In this document: in pieces, positions 11,364 through 22,009 of the stretch | How the letters are laid out: each line of letters starts with the position of its first letter | Numbering within the stretch: position 1 is the stretch's first letter | From: Euborellia annulipes | Lineage: Eukaryota; Arthropoda; Insecta; Dermaptera; Anisolabididae | Length of the DNA: 64,000 nt | NCBI GenBank assembly: GCA_023213315.1 | Contig: JAKCPI010004312.1 | Span: forward strand, 1 to 64,000 | Direction: 5' to 3' | The notes under the pieces: generated by a model | Told to the model about the DNA's origin: nothing | Seen by the model: only the letters and a program-made list of their open reading frames with translations | The model's database searches: none | Program-made: the position numbers and the translations under genes

Positions 11364-12165
11364 TTTAGCTCTGGAAAAGGCCCTCGAAAGGTCGATTTTC
11401 GAATTTTGAATTGACTTGATATTTTTTCGATTCTCGGAATCGATTAATCATTTCTGAACCCTGCGGAAAAACTTTTGCCCCTTCTGTGGAAATCATTTTA
11501 CCTTTTAGGGAGACTAAATTTTTTTCTGCCCCTTTTCCACCGGACGGGAAATGTTTTTCCCTCCCGTGGAAATCATTTGGGAAAATTTTTTTCTCCCTCA
11601 CTTCAAAATCATTTGACTTTTTTTTTTTCTTGCGTGCAAGTCTCATCCCATCTTTTCTAACTCAGGTTTCGGCCTGCCGAAAGTTTCGGCTGGTTTTTAG
11701 CCGAAACCGAAATTGAATATTCGGTCGGTTCTTAATTTAAACATTTTACTAAATACAACACACACAAATATTGTTTCCAATATTTTTATAAAAGAATATC
11801 CTATCCAGAATTTGCACGTGATATGGCACCGAACATTAAAATAAAATATAGAAGTTGAGTATCAAAATAAAACATTAAAATTGAGGAATTAAGAATGCCA
11901 CATATGTTCACTAACCGATCTTAGAAAGCGTGTTGATTGGTGTGTTATGTGTAGGTTTTAAAAGAAAGATGAAAGTCAATCAATGAAAACGTTACAAACT
12001 ATATTACCATCGGATACTAAGTATGGTAAGAAAAGTCGTTCAGTGAGAATCGATTCTAATCGACTTGAAAGAGTTTCAAATCGATTCTAAAAAGTCGATT
12101 ACTTTCAGTAAAAGATCGATTCGTGACTAAAGTCAGAGTCAACTTTTCCAACCCTAAGCTCTAAT
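11364..12165 (+). mobile_element. Family C TIR element, split by a hAT-like insertion
   Basis: The left end TGGAAAAGGCCCTCG and right end AACTTTTCCAACCCTA are inverted relatives, giving terminal inverted repeats. The flanks TTAGCTCT and TAAGCTCT may be an 8-bp target duplication with changes. The body blocks (TGCACGTGATATGGCACCG, CATATGTTCACTAACCGATC) match copies at 2086 and 31168. The copy is interrupted at 11457-11737. No coding sequence is present. Confidence 0.65.
11457..11737 (-). mobile_element. hAT-like MITE, inverse relative of 52133-52531
   Basis: Its right border reads as the inverse of AAGAACCGACCGAATATTC, the terminus of the element at 52,133. Shared inner blocks are GATGGGATGAGACT, the GGTAAAATGATTT module and GGGAGGGAAAAA. 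It sits within family C. The left border is ragged and no clean target duplication was found, so part may be missing. Confidence 0.6.
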
Positions 12166-12434
12166 TTATTTGAGAAATTTTATAAATTCACCCAGATTTC
12201 TCTTTAGAATAGTTTGAGCTTTAATAGAATTTCTGGCGTGTTTCCCAGATAGTAAATAAAAAAAAAAAAATACTATTTAAAAGGATTTTATCAAACGTCC
12301 AACTCTGAACTCAAATTTTATTGCCCTAATTTCGTTTAATTATTTATTCATAGATAATCGCAATTTGATAGAGCTAATGTACAATTATAAATTTTTTTTT
12401 TTTTTAAGAAATTTTATTTTTTTAAATATCCTCA

Positions 12435-12470
<36 letters not shown>

Positions 12471-13149
12471 GTAGTAAAGTGATTGAGTCTCAAGATAAGA
12501 TTTCCGATTTTCTCTCTCTCTTTCTCGTTCTTATCTTTGCGGTTTCCTCAAGAGGGTGACACGCTTATCAAAACCAGAAGAGTAAAAGATGTCAAAGTTG
12601 ATAAGAAATAATGTACAATGAAATCAAAATATTTATTTATAAAAAAAATAAATAAATAAAAATAATTCCTCGACATTGAGAAAACTTCAAAAAATTTAAT
12701 AAGTATAAAAAAACAGGGTAGCTCTTAGTCATAGAGTAAAAATTCATAAATTCAAGAAGGCTATTTCAAAAAGTCAACATATACCCAGATATAAGATGAT
12801 TGCTGGAAGATAGGCAACCAAACTGACCAACTCATTAATGACATTTAGGCTACGTTATACATAAAGGACCACGCATATTCAGTTATTAATTTCTAACAAA
12901 ATTGAAGAAGAACTCTGAGACACTTATTAAAAGATAGTGGAATTTTAAAAATGTTTAAAATGTTCATACAGACTTTAAATGTAGCTGCTACACTCGCGGA
13001 ATCTGCTGTAGTGACTGCCTGGTTGACGTGAAGGCGATGCATGATGGCGGATGCTCTACATGGATGTATAATGTCAATTCTTGAAGACTTGAAGAATTCG
13101 TCGATTTCTAAAAAATAAACAAAACAAATATTGAAAAGCGAACCTTTGG
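12166..13149. other. No gene; CT microsatellite
   Basis: A (CT)n tract at about 12437-12470 and A/T-rich flanks. 12960-13110 is of slightly higher complexity but contains no frame or motif I recognise. Confidence 0.5.
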
Positions 13150-13548
13150 CTGATGCACTTTTTCAGTTGTTTTTTTTTTTTTTTTTTTTTTTCGATTTTC
13201 TCAAAATTCGCTCCAACGATTTTGATTAAAATTCCAACATCAATTATTTTTTAGATGCTCTTTAAAATGTATATTCTCATTTTGCCATTGAAATTTTCTG
13301 AAAACCACTTTACTCTTGTACTCCATAGGAAAGATAGGAGAAATGGTTGCCATGGTAACAAAATATAAATATTTTCCCATACTTATAAATTTTACATCTT
13401 GATATTCGAATGTACCATACTGTCGGAAACTTAATATATGTTGACACACAAAATCTGGTGTGAGAGACACAACTTTCGATTACCGAAGGTAAGAGTAAGA
13501 AGAGAAGAGTTGTGTGCTGTGCGGCCAGTCACACCATATTTTTTGTTG
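13150..13548 (-). repeat. Family A copy, minus strand
   Basis: Inverse of the 7266 copy: body with GGTTGCCATGGTAACAAAAT and AAGAGCATCT-type blocks, ending in the GTGTGCTGTGCGGCCAGTC hairpin at 13445-13545. A T21 run interrupts the distal end. Confidence 0.7.
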
Positions 13549-13639
13549 CCATGGGAATACCTGAGTTGGGTATCCTGTAATGTCATAGCCTTATTCATTA
13601 TAGTATGTGATTAATTATATTAATAGTAAGAAAGAGATT

Positions 13640-13720
13640 TGCAGCCAAATGAAAAGACCTTCTGTTATTAAATAAACACTTTATTCAGGACGTTTCGGCA
13701 TAGATTTCTAAGCGGTAAAT
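13640..13720 (-). repeat. Single-arm hammerhead-like fragment
   Basis: The minus strand reads ...GCCGAAACGTCCTGAATAAA, the 3' half of the motif. CTGANGA is not recognisable upstream, and no opposite arm is present. Confidence 0.35.
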
Positions 13721-13746
13721 CATATAAAATCAAAATCAATCGCGTT

Positions 13747-13806
13747 ATATTATTACTTTTTTATAATCGATAATCTATTATTTTTTCCATAATCGAACAC
13801 CTCTAG
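13747..13806 (-). repeat. Terminal fragment of an ATCGATT-rich TIR family
   Basis: The inverse of TAGAGGTGTTCGATTATGG. The same end occurs at 36646 (TAGGGGTGTTCGATTATGG). Only the terminus is left. Confidence 0.5.
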
Positions 13807-13810
13807 TTAT

Positions 13811-15045
13811 AATTAAAGACAATTCCCATTGACTTCAATTAATAGTACATTCAGGTGATTTATAAATAAAATAATAATAATAATAGTCTTTATTTATCCA
13901 GAATTATTTGTAATACATTTTTTCCCCGGCTCCGAGCCCTACAGGCTCCCCTCCGGAATGGTCCACTTGGTTTCATGTCTTGGTTTTTTATTTCATTTTC
14001 TTCTTTTTTCCGATTGGAGGGAAAAAAATTAAATTTTGTACATTAAAAGAGGATTTGGGGTTAGACGTTAAAATTTTCTAAAATCGAAAACTAAGTGCAT
14101 ACCTTCTAAAAAAAATGATCCAGCACAGCACCGAACTTGAAAGAAATTGAGTATGTCGTGAGGTCGTTCACACCAGATTTTTTTATCAAAACCAATACAC
14201 ATGTGCTTTTCTGATTGAAAACAAATATTATTATTTAAAAAAAAAAAAATGAAATATTTTTCAATTTTCAAATAACTATGGCTTTATCTATTGTCAATAA
14301 ATCAATAGTAAAGTCCTTCACAGGTTGTGTGAAACTTAAATTAGTTTCAAGTGTGTCTAGGGATGAGGGCATAAATCACCAACCAGCATATTTCCTCCCC
14401 CCCCCCCCTCTCTCACTTAACCTCAACTTTTCGGTTATCTCCTTCGGACAGTTTGTCAGTCTGTCAGTAAATAGGATGGGGTTACCTACCTAGCAAAGGG
14501 GTTCGGGAGAGTCAACCTTAAATTTAGCCGCAAAATGCGCCAAGAAGAAGAACTCGCTGCTATATTTAGTGTCGCCCCGACACTCAATCGTCGCGACTTT
14601 GAGACGACAATGAAAATACAAAAGTTTTGTTTCTCTCTGTGTGTGTGTGAGAAATTCAGCAGACGTCAATCACATAACAACAAAAACAAGAATTTCTTTT
14701 TTTTTTTTTTGGAATTCAATTTACCCCCATAAATTGGATCAGTTTTATATATATATATATATATATATTTTTTTAACCAAAGTGTTGCGCGCTCTGCTCT
14801 TTTATCGTTCAATTTAAGATGGAAATTCCTGAATAAGTTTACCATGAAAATAAAAGAAATCAATAGGCGAAAGGGAAGGAAAGAGAATCGACAAACAAGA
14901 TCACGATTAAATAATATAAAGAACATGCCTTATTTATTTGTATTTAATACAAAATCCCTAGAGACTCATTTTCTATATTAAATAATGAAAATAAAGTCCT
15001 CTATTTTGAATCATCAGGTAGCTAGCTTATTTATTCATTTGATTA
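13811..15045. other. No gene; mixed simple repeats
   Basis: ATAATA tract near 13870, C10 run near 14400, (AT)n at about 14745-14770 and several T runs. The patch 14530-14600 is CpG-richer and shares TCGCGACTTTGAGAC with 48,942. No exon is recognised. Confidence 0.45.
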
Positions 15046-15110
15046 ATTTATGCTTTCTTTTTTTCCAGGTAAGCATCAATTCTTCAATTCTATCTACTCA
15101 GTAAGTTCAT
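15046..15110 (+). promoter_or_regulatory. Candidate recursive splice site
   Basis: A polypyrimidine tract (15052-15066) runs into CAG|GTAAGCATCA, so a 3' splice site (AG 15067-15068) directly abuts a 5' splice site (GT 15069). A second donor-like GTAAGT follows at 15101, defining a possible 32-base recursive exon. The site at 43,325 has the same build and the same GTAAGCATCA. In insects such abutting sites divide long introns. Function here is inferred; splice motifs also arise by chance. Confidence 0.4.
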
Positions 15111-15250
15111 TCATTCTCTTGTTTTATTTGCTTTGAAAGAATTTTTTTAAAATGTTAAATATTTATCGATATCTAAGAATAAAAGGGAGCCAAAAAAAAA
15201 TTCTTTGAAATGAAATAATATATTTAACAAGACTGTGTTTTTTTTTTATT

Positions 15251-15742
15251 GACGAGGCTAAACATCCCATGGCCCCTGGAGAATCGAACCCAGAATCTCC
15301 AGCCTATGTCCCGGAAAGGCTAGGCTGGAGATCTGGGTTCGATTCACAGGGGCTAGGGATGTTTGGCGTGTTTTTTATTGGCGAGGCCAAACATCCCATG
15401 GTCCCTGGGGGGGGGGGAGATCGAATCAAGGATCTCCAGCCTTTCTGGGGCATAGGCTGGAGATCCTGGTTTCGATTCCCCATGAGATGTTTGGCCTCGC
15501 TGTTCTAGCCCTTGACTGGGGGTACAGGGAAAATAAAACAACGGTATTCTTTCAGAAACTTGTTTATTAGTTTATCTTTTTACAACAATACATTACAAAA
15601 AGAAGGGGAGATGTGATGTGAGTCAAGTAGGCTGTTCTGTTTGTTATGTATTGTTGTAAAAAGATAAACTAATAAACAATTTATTTTCTCTGTACCCCCA
15701 GTCTAAGTCAAGGGCTAGAACACTCGCCAATAAAAAAAAAAA
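15251..15742. repeat. Chain of three inverted repeats with tRNA T-arm-like motifs
   Basis: 15251-15370 and 15376-15501 are two tandem, diverged copies of a hairpin with arms of about 48 bases. The arms contain AAACATCCC and GGTTCGATTC, like a tRNA box B, on both strands. The third hairpin uses 15488-15597 and 15640-15742 (arms with TTCTAGCCCTTGAC and TTATTAGTTTATC). It overlaps the end of the second. I do not recognise the family. Confidence 0.7.
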
Positions 15743-15904
15743 AAAACACTCACAGTCTTGTAAATATATCTATGACTAGTTAAGTCCGAATCGAGGTATT
15801 TTGAATACTATTATCTTATTCAAATATATAGATCTCGAAAAATATTTAACTGAAATAATATAGCTATATACGGTATATTTACAGTTACTAATGGAAGTAA
15901 GTAG

Positions 15905-16041
15905 GGATGGAAAAAGCGCTCGAAAAGTCGATTTTAGAATCGACTTGATCTTTTTCGATTCTCGGAATCATTTCTGCAAGTCGACTTTTTAAAAACGTTA
16001 TTTATAATTCGTGGTTAGGAGATATTTAGTATTTATTTATA
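15905..16041 (+). mobile_element. Family C fragment
   Basis: It begins TAGGGATGGAAAAAGCGCTCG in two parts matching the 31168 copy, continues through the AATCGACTTGAT block, and is cut off at 16042, where a Helitron-like terminus begins. Confidence 0.65.
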
Positions 16042-16042
16042 A

Positions 16043-16140
16043 CTAGACGCAAAGCCCCGCCTTCGGCAGGGCTTTCCGTCTAGCCAGGGGCTTCGCCCCC
16101 TGGACCCCCTTGCTCGCCTACTTATATACATACCGGTACA
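16043..16140 (-). mobile_element. Helitron-like terminus, minus strand
   Basis: Reading the minus strand, a strong hairpin (AAAGCCC.GCC / GGC.GGGCTTT, 16051-16075) is followed by CTAG (complement of 16043-16046) and T. It abuts the truncated family C copy. The next block, GGGGCTTCGCCCC, with CCCCCTTGCTCGCC after it, recurs at 39,205-39,235. The 5' end is not found. Confidence 0.55.
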
Positions 16141-16257
16141 TACATTTTCCCTTTTCATTTTTATATATAGAGATTATTTTAACGGTTAATTATTCATGAA
16201 CTTAAGATTTTTTGTGAATCATATCCTTTCCGGGACTCTCCCGGTACACAGACAAAA

Positions 16258-16660
16258 AAATTACGCCGATATTTTAGAATTCAAAATGTAAATAAATAAA
16301 AAAAATCGTAAACATGGGAAAATATTTATATTTTGTTACCATGGCAACTATTTCTCCTAATTTTTATTTTTTTTCTTATTTTAACGGTTAATTACTAATT
16401 ACGAATTATTACGAATAAATAATCGATTATACCTTTTTTTTTCATCTAGCAAAATCTTTGCGGGGAATTTTTTCCCTCCCGTAGAAATCATTTTACCTCT
16501 TTTTTTTTTTTTTTTTTTTTTAGCAAAGCGAAATTTTTTTCCCGAGTATCATCAGATCTTTTCAAACGCATTTTTCCCAAAAATAATCGATTTTTTTTTC
16601 TCAATAAATCTATATAATCGATAAATCGATTATTTTACGCAGCACTAATCAAGTCGCGAT
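16258..16660. repeat. Family A fragment and shared module remnants
   Basis: 16258-16365 matches family A (CGCCGATAT, GGGAAAATATTTATATTTTG, TACCATGGCAAC). 16440-16565 holds the inverse of the GGTAAAATGATTT...GGGAGGGAAAAA module found in hAT-like elements. 16600-16650 is rich in ATCGAT. Confidence 0.5.
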
Positions 16661-17159
16661 AAATAATACATAATAAATAAAATAAATTTTTTCTAAATTT
16701 GTTTTCTATAGAATCGCAAGTAAAATGTGAATAGAAAAACAGATAATTACTAATAAGTCTATCTCGTCTTCCCATTCATCTCACAAAATGACGTAAAAAA
16801 ATAATATATTTTTACGAGAGGTGTGTGTGTGTCTTGTCCTATTTTAAAACAAGAAGTAGTCAGCCAGCCATTCATTGATTCATGGATGCATTTCTCTTTT
16901 ATCTGAATCATGCGATGAGGAAGAAAAAATAGAGAGAGGAAAAAAATTCACTCTCCAACTTGTATATTGGAATTTCCTCAGCCCATTGAATTATTCACCA
17001 AAATTGATGAGAGTTTTACAGAATATTTTTTTTCTTAGAATGGCATGTGTGAGTGTAAAAATTCTCAGATCAAAGGTAGAAATTATTTTGGATCGGCATA
17101 AATATAGTCCTATACATATAAAACAAAAGATTTTGATATTTGAGCGGAGATTGGCATAG
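16661..17159. other. No gene recognised
   Basis: AT-rich. The open frame 16875-17159 has a high Lys/Ile/Phe content typical of AT-rich noise and no recognised motif. Confidence 0.5.
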
Positions 17160-17797
17160 TTAAGAGGGTTCAGGAGCGAAGTCTAAACGTACTTAAAAAA
17201 AAAAACTAGACTATTATAAGGAATTTTTCAATGCGGTTTTTTTTTTTAATGAATTAAATTCATAAGAGATTATTGGGACATCGAGCTATAATTTTTTTAA
17301 TGTCTTATTAAAAAATTATAGTAATTAATTTTTTGTTATCAAACAAATACAAAAAAACAATCTGTCCCAATAATCTTTAATTTTTTTTAAATTTAAAAAT
17401 GAATTTATTGTTATCATTAATCACATATGAATTAAGAAATTTTTAAAATAAGCTTAGATGATTTATTTAGAAACCAACTGTCAAATTAGTTCAGCATTCT
17501 TGCAATAGATCGCAATCTAGTCTAACAGCTGATCCCCAAATAGTGTATATCTGGCCTATATTTATATATTTTTATGCTTTTATAAAAGATACATAATATA
17601 TAATAACATTTATAAAGTATTTATTGTTAAAAGATCAATGAAAATCAACCAAATGCATTAAATATTATTAGCTATCATTCTGACATCTCTTGGCAAATTT
17701 TTGAATTACTTGATTTTTTGGGCATACTTTTTATAACACACAACGCCATCTTATCGGGAAAAACATGCGTAACATCTTCGCTTCCGTTGCCCCTTAA
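17160..17797 (+). mobile_element. TTAA-flanked MITE, copy 2
   Basis: TTAA borders at 17160-17163 and 17794-17797. The ends and inner inverted pair are as in copy 1. It is full length at 638 bp. A frame across its right border is not a gene. Confidence 0.75.
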
Positions 17798-18457
17798 AAA
17801 ATTTATATTTTCGCCTAAGCAAAATCAATACTTGCCCACAAATTTTAATTTATTCGAAAGGAATTTAAAATTGAAGAAAATTTTGAATCGTATATTTAGT
17901 AGCCTAGATATCAATTTTGCCAAATATTACTCTTATACAATGATGATATACAAAATCTGAAGCCTGATTCTAGCATTTTCAAATGGACGCAGCGACAAAG
18001 ATCTCTCTATAATTGTACTGGCATAATTAAAGAAGGGCAATTTCTTTTTTTTGTTCAGATTATAATAAATTAGATCCAGGTGGAAACTCTATTCACCATA
18101 ACTCTTTTCGATTCTATTTTCTCAATTTTCAGCTGCCGGAAATATATTCGAAGCGAACGGAAATTCTTTCAGGTATTTTAAGCATCACAGAGAGAGAGAG
18201 AGCGCGTGTCAGGCGGATGAATTCTTTTGTAACACACACACACACACTTGGAGAGAGAAAAAAAACAAGGGAGGGGGGACTATCAAATATTTGATTAATT
18301 ATTATAATTAAAGCCCGGATTCCTATGCAATTGCATATTCTATTTGCTAACATCCCGGAAAACCAATTTTCCATCCGAATCATGCCCCTTTGGCACTATG
18401 GTTCAAATTTTATATTGCATATTTTTTGGTCAATATTGCATAAAATTGCATATTTAA
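17798..18457. other. No gene; GA and CA tracts
   Basis: A GA tract near 18190 and a CA tract near 18235. The rest is AT-rich without recognised features. Confidence 0.45.
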
Positions 18458-18634
18458 AACTATTTGCGCATTTTTAATATATTTCGGCAAAAATTTTATT
18501 TAGTGTCTTTTGAACCAGAAGTCATGCTTCTAAGGAAGACGCTTCCCCCATATGAGCCTTCATCTATGAATTCTATTAGTCGCTGGCAGTTCTGGTCTCA
18601 ACCAGCTCATCCTTATATTGATATTTTGTTCTAA
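18458..18634 (+). other. Unrecognised open frame with richer codon composition
   Basis: An open frame without ATG at its start ends at TAA 18632-18634. From 18512 the G+C is visibly higher than the flanks. The translation has a mixed composition (Glu-Pro-Glu-Val-Met ... Arg-Trp-Gln-Phe-Trp ... His-Pro-Tyr-Ile-Asp). The 18 bases TTGAACCAGAAGTCATGC at 18510-18527 recur in the same reading phase at 35695-35712, in the loop of a ribozyme fold-back. It may be a degraded exon or element-coding remnant. No family is recognised. Confidence 0.2.
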
Positions 18635-18919
18635 TATTAGTCTATTATGAATGATTTATATATAGATAAGGATGTAAATGAATTGGAATAAAAAAAAAGT
18701 AGGAAGGAATTTACAGTAGGGCCTAGTAAATTCAAAGAGACGCTCTCACTGTGGATTTTCTTGACTTTAAACATTTTAATAATGGTTATTTCCCCATATT
18801 TAAGAAAAACCAGTGCCTGCTTGAGGATTTGTTTGCATTCATAGAATATACAAATGCAAAGAATACATAAATATTTCTCTTTACATTTCCTAACTTTAAG
18901 AATTAATAACTCAAAAATT

Positions 18920-19187
18920 CCCCTCGGGGCATGGCGTAGAGGTTAGCGTGCTAACCTCATATACCAAACGTCGCGGGTTCGGACCCCAGGCAGTCCGATT
19001 ATTTTATTTAAGCCATTTGGATACCAAATGGCTTAAATAAGAATGTCTGGACCCCATATATGTATATTTAATAATAACGGATATCGTAAAAAGTCTTATA
19101 TGGCCTGAGTTGCCGAAAAGACTGTGTGAGTGTGAGTGTGAATGAGAAAAAAAGTGTGAGTGTTTTTTCTAAAAAAAAAAAAAAAAA
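18920..19187 (+). mobile_element. tRNA-derived SINE, family 1, with 12-bp target duplication
   Basis: AACTCAAAAATT at 18908-18919 and 19188-19199 flanks it exactly. The head has box A GGCGTAGAGGTTAGCGTG and box B GGGTTCGGACCCC. A hairpin of GCCATTTGG/CCAAATGGC follows, and the tail is a GTGTGAGTGTGAATGAG block with poly-A. Pol III transcription and LINE-dependent retrotransposition are expected for such elements. Copies at 33928, 40058 and 43003 show the same order. The clean duplication suggests a fairly recent insertion. Confidence 0.88.
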
Positions 19188-19199
19188 AACTCAAAAATT

Positions 19200-20344
19200 G
19201 GAAGTGCTAGGGAGACCAAAACATATTTTTCCTTGAACCACTTTTTTATGCTGAATACGTAATGTAATTATTATTTTCCTAAGACCTTTAGTTCAGGCCG
19301 TACTTTTTATGCGTACAGACGGACAGACAGATAGTCACCAGAGTCTCTGCATAAGCTCTCTACCCCTTAGTACTACGTACAGTGAGAAAAATTTTTTAAA
19401 AGGGACCAGGTCGAAACAAGGACAGTTTTCCGACTAGGCAAAATCGGCCACGATGAAAACTGGACAAAATTATCAGTGACAGAATTAAAAACAGGGCAAT
19501 ATTTGTGTGAGAGCAGATCAAAATTTACGACATCAGGTCGAAAAAAGGACAATTTTTCGTCTCGGATATAAAATGGGTTCGTTCTAAGTTTAGCGAAAGG
19601 TTTCTTCTTCTTTTTTAACAAAAACAAAATACCTATAATAATTCATAAAGACATAATTGAGAGAGAAATGTAAAAACAAAAGACAACCTCTATTATTATT
19701 ATTTCTAATTTAAATAATAAAAAGAAAACAATTTGGCCCTTCCAAGGGAAAATAGGCCCATTTTTTATGACTCCGCCTTTTTCTTTAATTTAATAATATT
19801 CCTCTGGTAACAATGAAGATATCGATTTTATTTAATCATAATTTAAGATTAAAAAACAATATTTGGACTACGCCCTTGAAGGGTTTAGAGCGAGAAAGGG
19901 TGGTCTTAGACAAACTACCCTTTTTCACTCCTCAGGTGAGAAACTATTGTATTCGAAGGCGAAAAGAAAACCACACCTTCCTTATTGTGGGAAAAAAAAA
20001 ATTATTCTATTATAGGGGAGGAGACATAAATAAAATATTAGTTGAATGAATAATAATAAGATATTTCCCAGATTATAAGGATCAAAGAGAAGAGGGGCGA
20101 ACGACTTTCCATAAGTGAAAGGGATAATACAAAACAAAGATGGATTGCTCTACAAATTGAAATAATTAATTTTCATTAATTCTTATCGCTAAAAGAATAT
20201 CATCAAACAAATGTTAACAAAAAAAAAAAAATTCTAATTAGTAACGAAACAACGAAGAGGAAATGATTTTTTGCATTAAAACAAAAAAAGAAATTTCCTG
20301 TCCAGTTTAAATAAATGGTAGAATTTGAATTATAATTTAAAAGA
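19200..20344. other. No gene; short direct repeats
   Basis: 19404-19440 and 19528-19565 repeat GGTCGAAA.AAGGACA with a following TTTTC.G.CT. An ACAGACGGACAGACAGAT-type tract lies near 19313. Otherwise AT-rich. The open frames show no recognised motif. Confidence 0.45.
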
Positions 20345-20625
20345 TAATTTTTTCTCTTATAGTATTGTATTCATGTCAAAAATTAGATGTCGAATTTTAA
20401 TGGACGTTTTGAGGTCCAAAAAAGTGGGTGTCGCAAAATGGTCCGTTTGGGTACCTGGGTATGTTTCTGTTCAATTTAAAACATGAAGGAATTACGTATG
20501 CTACGAAGCTGATTTTATATTTAAATTAGGTACACCCCTGGGACCTAAGACGAAGCTTTTGGCCAAAAAGTACTAGTTCTTCACTAATGTACTTTTTCAG
20601 TTTTTTTTTTTTTTTTATTTAAATG
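20345..20625 (-). repeat. Family A copy, 3' part, minus strand
   Basis: Contains inverse matches to the ATCGACATC-like, AAAACGT and GGACCT blocks and the GTACTTTTTCAG end. It lacks the hairpin end. Confidence 0.6.
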
Positions 20626-20924
20626 GCCGTCGGGAAACCATATGGCCAATTGTAAAGTGTAAGCAGTTACAGAGGTAATAACATCTTAATTTTCAACATA
20701 TCATATCATATACATTAGAAAAAAAAAACTAAAATTACCATCCATCACATATATTACAATAAATTAAACATAATACTAGAAATACAATAACAGTAATACA
20801 ATAAATACTTTTGTAAACAACTTTTAATCTCTTGGAATGCCAGAAAGTGGCATAAGTCCTCACATACTTGAACATCTGTAGTGGGTTAAATGGAAGATCT
20901 TACTGTATAATTAGTTTTATTATA

Positions 20925-21175
20925 AGGACATCGGCCAACAAAATAAATACTTTTGCGTATTATCCGTTTATTTGTAAATATTTCGATTCATTATGAAAAT
21001 TGCATTCATGGAATGCTCAGCTGTTTTGTCATATTGTATGGGAGAAGTTAACGATTTGCAAAACATCTGTTAATTGTACTGAAGATGATTCCATATCACT
21101 GGAGTCGAAATATTTACAAATAAATGGATAATACGCAAAACTATTTATTTTGTTGGCCTATGTTCTTATAATAAA
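20925..21175. repeat. Fold-back repeat with intact-looking hammerhead motif
   Basis: Arms share ATAAGGACATCGGCCAACAA, GCGTATTATCC and TTTATTTGTAAATATTTCGA in inverse orientation. The spacer is about 85 bases. The + strand arm bears the complete motif at 21073-21120. The same family recurs at 61,840-62,600. Confidence 0.7.
21073..21120 (+). ncRNA. Hammerhead-ribozyme-like motif
   Basis: TTGTA, CTGAAGA (21079-21085), one extra T, a 7-bp stem GATTCCA/TGGAGTC with a 6-base loop, GAAA (21107-21110), TATT, then TACAA, which pairs fully with TTGTA (5-bp stem I). The AAATATTT after the core is a palindrome, so stem III could form between two molecules. The structure is directly seen by pairing; cleavage is inferred. 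Confidence 0.55.
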
Positions 21176-21220
21176 ATTGATCATCCTTACGGCCATCTAC
21201 AAACAATCTAACTGTATAAT

Positions 21221-21365
21221 GCTGATTTTGATTAAAATACAAAAGGTGCTCTTTAAAATTTATATTCTCATTTTGTCTTTAAAATTGTTTGAAGTCCACT
21301 TTACTCTTGTACTTCATAGTAAAGATAAGAGAAATGGATGCCATGGTAACAAAAAATGAATATTT
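21221..21365 (-). repeat. Family A fragment, minus strand
   Basis: Inverse matches to the AAAGAGCACCT, ATATTCTCATTTTG and GCCATGGTAACAAAA blocks. Confidence 0.65.
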
Positions 21366-21383
21366 TTAATGTGGGAATACCCG

Positions 21384-21600
21384 ATTAAAAATGATCGAGG
21401 GATACACACGCCCGCAGCAGGTCTGCATAGTGAACCTTTAGTGACCCACAGGGATATACGAGGGACGTCCACACCAGGGACACGAGGGATACACACATTT
21501 TTCTTCCGGTCACTTTCGATCTACTGTGTGTGTCCCTAAAGGTTCACTATGCTGACCTGCTGCGGACGTGTAAATCCCTCATTTTTAATCATTTTTAAGA
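21384..21600. repeat. Fold-back repeat with GAGGGATACAC units
   Basis: Arms share AAAAATGAT, GAGGGAT, CCGCAGCAGGTC and GCATAGTGAACCTTTAG in inverse orientation. The loop holds two or three more GGGATA.AC units. No coding; the family is not recognised. Confidence 0.65.
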
Positions 21601-21639
21601 AAGAAAAGCAGCTAGATTATATTTTATTTATTAGGCCTC

Positions 21640-21699
21640 TATACTGACGTTTCGGTCTTGTAGGATGTTCTTGACCAAGAACGAAATGTCAGCATAGAG
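21640..21699. repeat. Short hammerhead-like palindrome
   Basis: TACTGACGTTTCGGTCTTG is inverted by CAAGAACGAAATGTCAGCATA after about 10 bases. CTGANGA is lost. It is cut on the right by the hAT-like element at 21700. Confidence 0.4.
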
Positions 21700-21957
21700 C
21701 AGTGCTTTCCAAACTTTATGTTACCACGCCTCCCTTAAAAATATTTAATCTTATGACGCCTCCCCCCCCCCCCATTTTATAAAATAATACAAAAACAATA
21801 ATTTTTAATGTTAAAAAATATAAATTTATATAAAAATATTTTTTTTATTTATTCTTATTTATATTAAAACTACCAATAATTTGGAAAATTGGTCCTGGTG
21901 GCCAATATTCGCGCCTCCCCTTAGAATAGTGCGAGCCTCACAGTTTGGGAAACACTG
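21700..21957. mobile_element. hAT-like MITE (CAGTG.TTTCCAAACT ends)
   Basis: The left end CAGTGCTTTCCAAACT and right end AGTTTGGGAAACACTG are inverted. A CTCCCCTTAGAATAGT-like inner block and C-run are shared with 23861-24145. The CAGTG start and this TIR style are typical of hAT elements. The flanks are too diverged to claim an 8-bp duplication. No transposase. Confidence 0.65.
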
Positions 21958-22009
21958 GTATAAGAGTATTTTATGGCTGGTGGAATTTGTATCAGGAATG
22001 AAAGTTAGA

